Notes under the pieces: model-generated
Told to the model about the DNA's origin: nothing
Database searches by the model: none
What the model saw: the letters and a program-made list of their open reading frames with translations, nothing else
Position numbers and translations under genes: made by a program
DNA from: Pseudomonadota bacterium
GTDB lineage: Bacteria > BMS3Abin14
NCBI GenBank assembly: GCA_016937135.1
Contig: JAFGWO010000010.1
Coordinates: 1-6,284, forward strand
Length of the DNA: 6,284 nt
Direction of reading: 5' to 3'
In this document: piece after piece, positions 6,160 to 6,284 of the stretch
How the letters are laid out: each line of letters begins with the position of its first letter
How positions within the stretch are numbered: position 1 is the first letter of the stretch

Positions 6160-6180
6160 CTCTGAACTCTGGACTCTGAA
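6160..6180 (-). repeat. Three-copy heptanucleotide repeat, inverted partner
   Basis: On the minus strand this reads TTCAGAG, TCCAGAG, TTCAGAG, the same unit as the array at 6068-6102. Aligned against 6082-6102, 18 of 21 positions can base-pair, so the two arrays form an inverted repeat around a 57-base centre. The centre holds no recognisable motif apart from a small GGGAA/TTCCC hairpin. Confidence 0.75.
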
Positions 6181-6211
6181 CTTGAAAATGCCTTGGTCAG
6201 CGTTGGGCCCG

Positions 6212-6229
6212 ATGTTTCACGTGAAACAT
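6212..6229. promoter_or_regulatory. parS: parS centromere site (ParB binding)
   Basis: The 18-base perfect palindrome ATGTTTCACGTGAAACAT contains the 16-base consensus parS, TGTTNCACGTGAAACA, without a mismatch. ParB (Spo0J) loads at such sites, spreads and, with ParA, segregates the origin region. Its position a few kilobases from the presumed oriC fits this role, and parAB are often encoded near mnmE/mnmG/rsmG. Neither par gene is in the window. Confidence 0.92.
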
Positions 6230-6239
6230 TGATAGGGTC

Positions 6240-6267
6240 GCCAAAAGTCCGATTCGGGACTTTTGGC
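6240..6267. repeat. Perfect 11-bp inverted repeat beside parS
   Basis: GCCAAAAGTCC (6240-6250) pairs perfectly with GGACTTTTGGC (6257-6267) around the six-base loop GATTCG. It starts 10 bases after parS. Neither strand has a T tract after the stem, so it is not a standard intrinsic terminator. It could be an operator for a dimeric regulator, a structured leader of the next gene or part of a dispersed repeat. Confidence 0.6.
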
Positions 6268-6284
6268 TCCACGGAAAGGGAAAA

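Noticed and set aside
6212..6232. Mini-ORF starting ATG TTT CAC GTG
   Set aside because: The six codons before TGA are simply the parS palindrome read as codons.
6240..6267. Intrinsic terminator
   Set aside because: The stem is strong but neither strand has a following T tract, so it is kept as an unexplained inverted repeat instead.
6069..6272. Minus-strand frame of 67 codons at the right end
   Set aside because: It runs through the heptamer repeats, parS and the hairpin, shows no family pattern and looks like an accidental open frame.
1..6284. tRNA, rRNA, CRISPR arrays, insertion sequences
   Set aside because: No cloverleaf, rRNA-like segment, regularly spaced long repeats, transposase or integrase sequence was seen on either strand.

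Overview
This window carries a chromosomal replication-origin neighbourhood in the gene order shared by many bacteria outside the enteric group. dnaA reads leftward. To its right, reading the opposite way, lies the cluster rpmH, rnpA, yidD, yidC, mnmE. The DNA is GC-rich. YidC is of the long Gram-negative type, with an N-terminal membrane anchor and a large periplasmic domain, so the host has an outer membrane. Gene order, composition and protein style fit a proteobacterium or a deltaproteobacterial (Desulfobacterota-like) lineage. That placement is an inference from general resemblance; no species is recognised.

Layout from left to right. Positions 1-93 lie beyond the 3' end of dnaA and hold DnaA-box-like repeats. 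dnaA occupies 94-1473 on the minus strand. Positions 1474-1952 form the divergent intergenic region. It contains two consensus DnaA boxes in a palindrome (1541-1562), an extremely AT-rich stretch beside them (1566-1603), further one-mismatch boxes, a cluster of hairpins and a plausible rightward promoter (1869-1897). This is the likely oriC. From 2029 come rpmH (44 codons, TTG start), rnpA (best start TTG at 2160, overlapping the rpmH stop), yidD, yidC and mnmE, all tightly packed on the plus strand.

After mnmE, positions 6061-6284 hold no gene. They contain two arrays of a heptanucleotide repeat facing each other, a perfect ParB-binding parS palindrome (6212-6229) and a strong 11-bp hairpin (6240-6267). 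A parS this close to the presumed origin is expected, since ParAB segregation acts on the origin region.

How the genes work together: dnaA initiates replication at the adjacent origin and probably represses itself through the boxes in its leader. rpmH supplies ribosomal protein L34, rnpA the protein subunit of RNase P, yidD and yidC the membrane-protein insertion machinery, and mnmE a tRNA wobble-uridine modification GTPase. The protein-coding content is conserved housekeeping, and I see no undescribed multi-gene system. The points most worth following are the long open frame that joins rnpA to an upstream ATG and encloses all of rpmH, the facing heptamer repeats, and the parS/hairpin pair at the right end.
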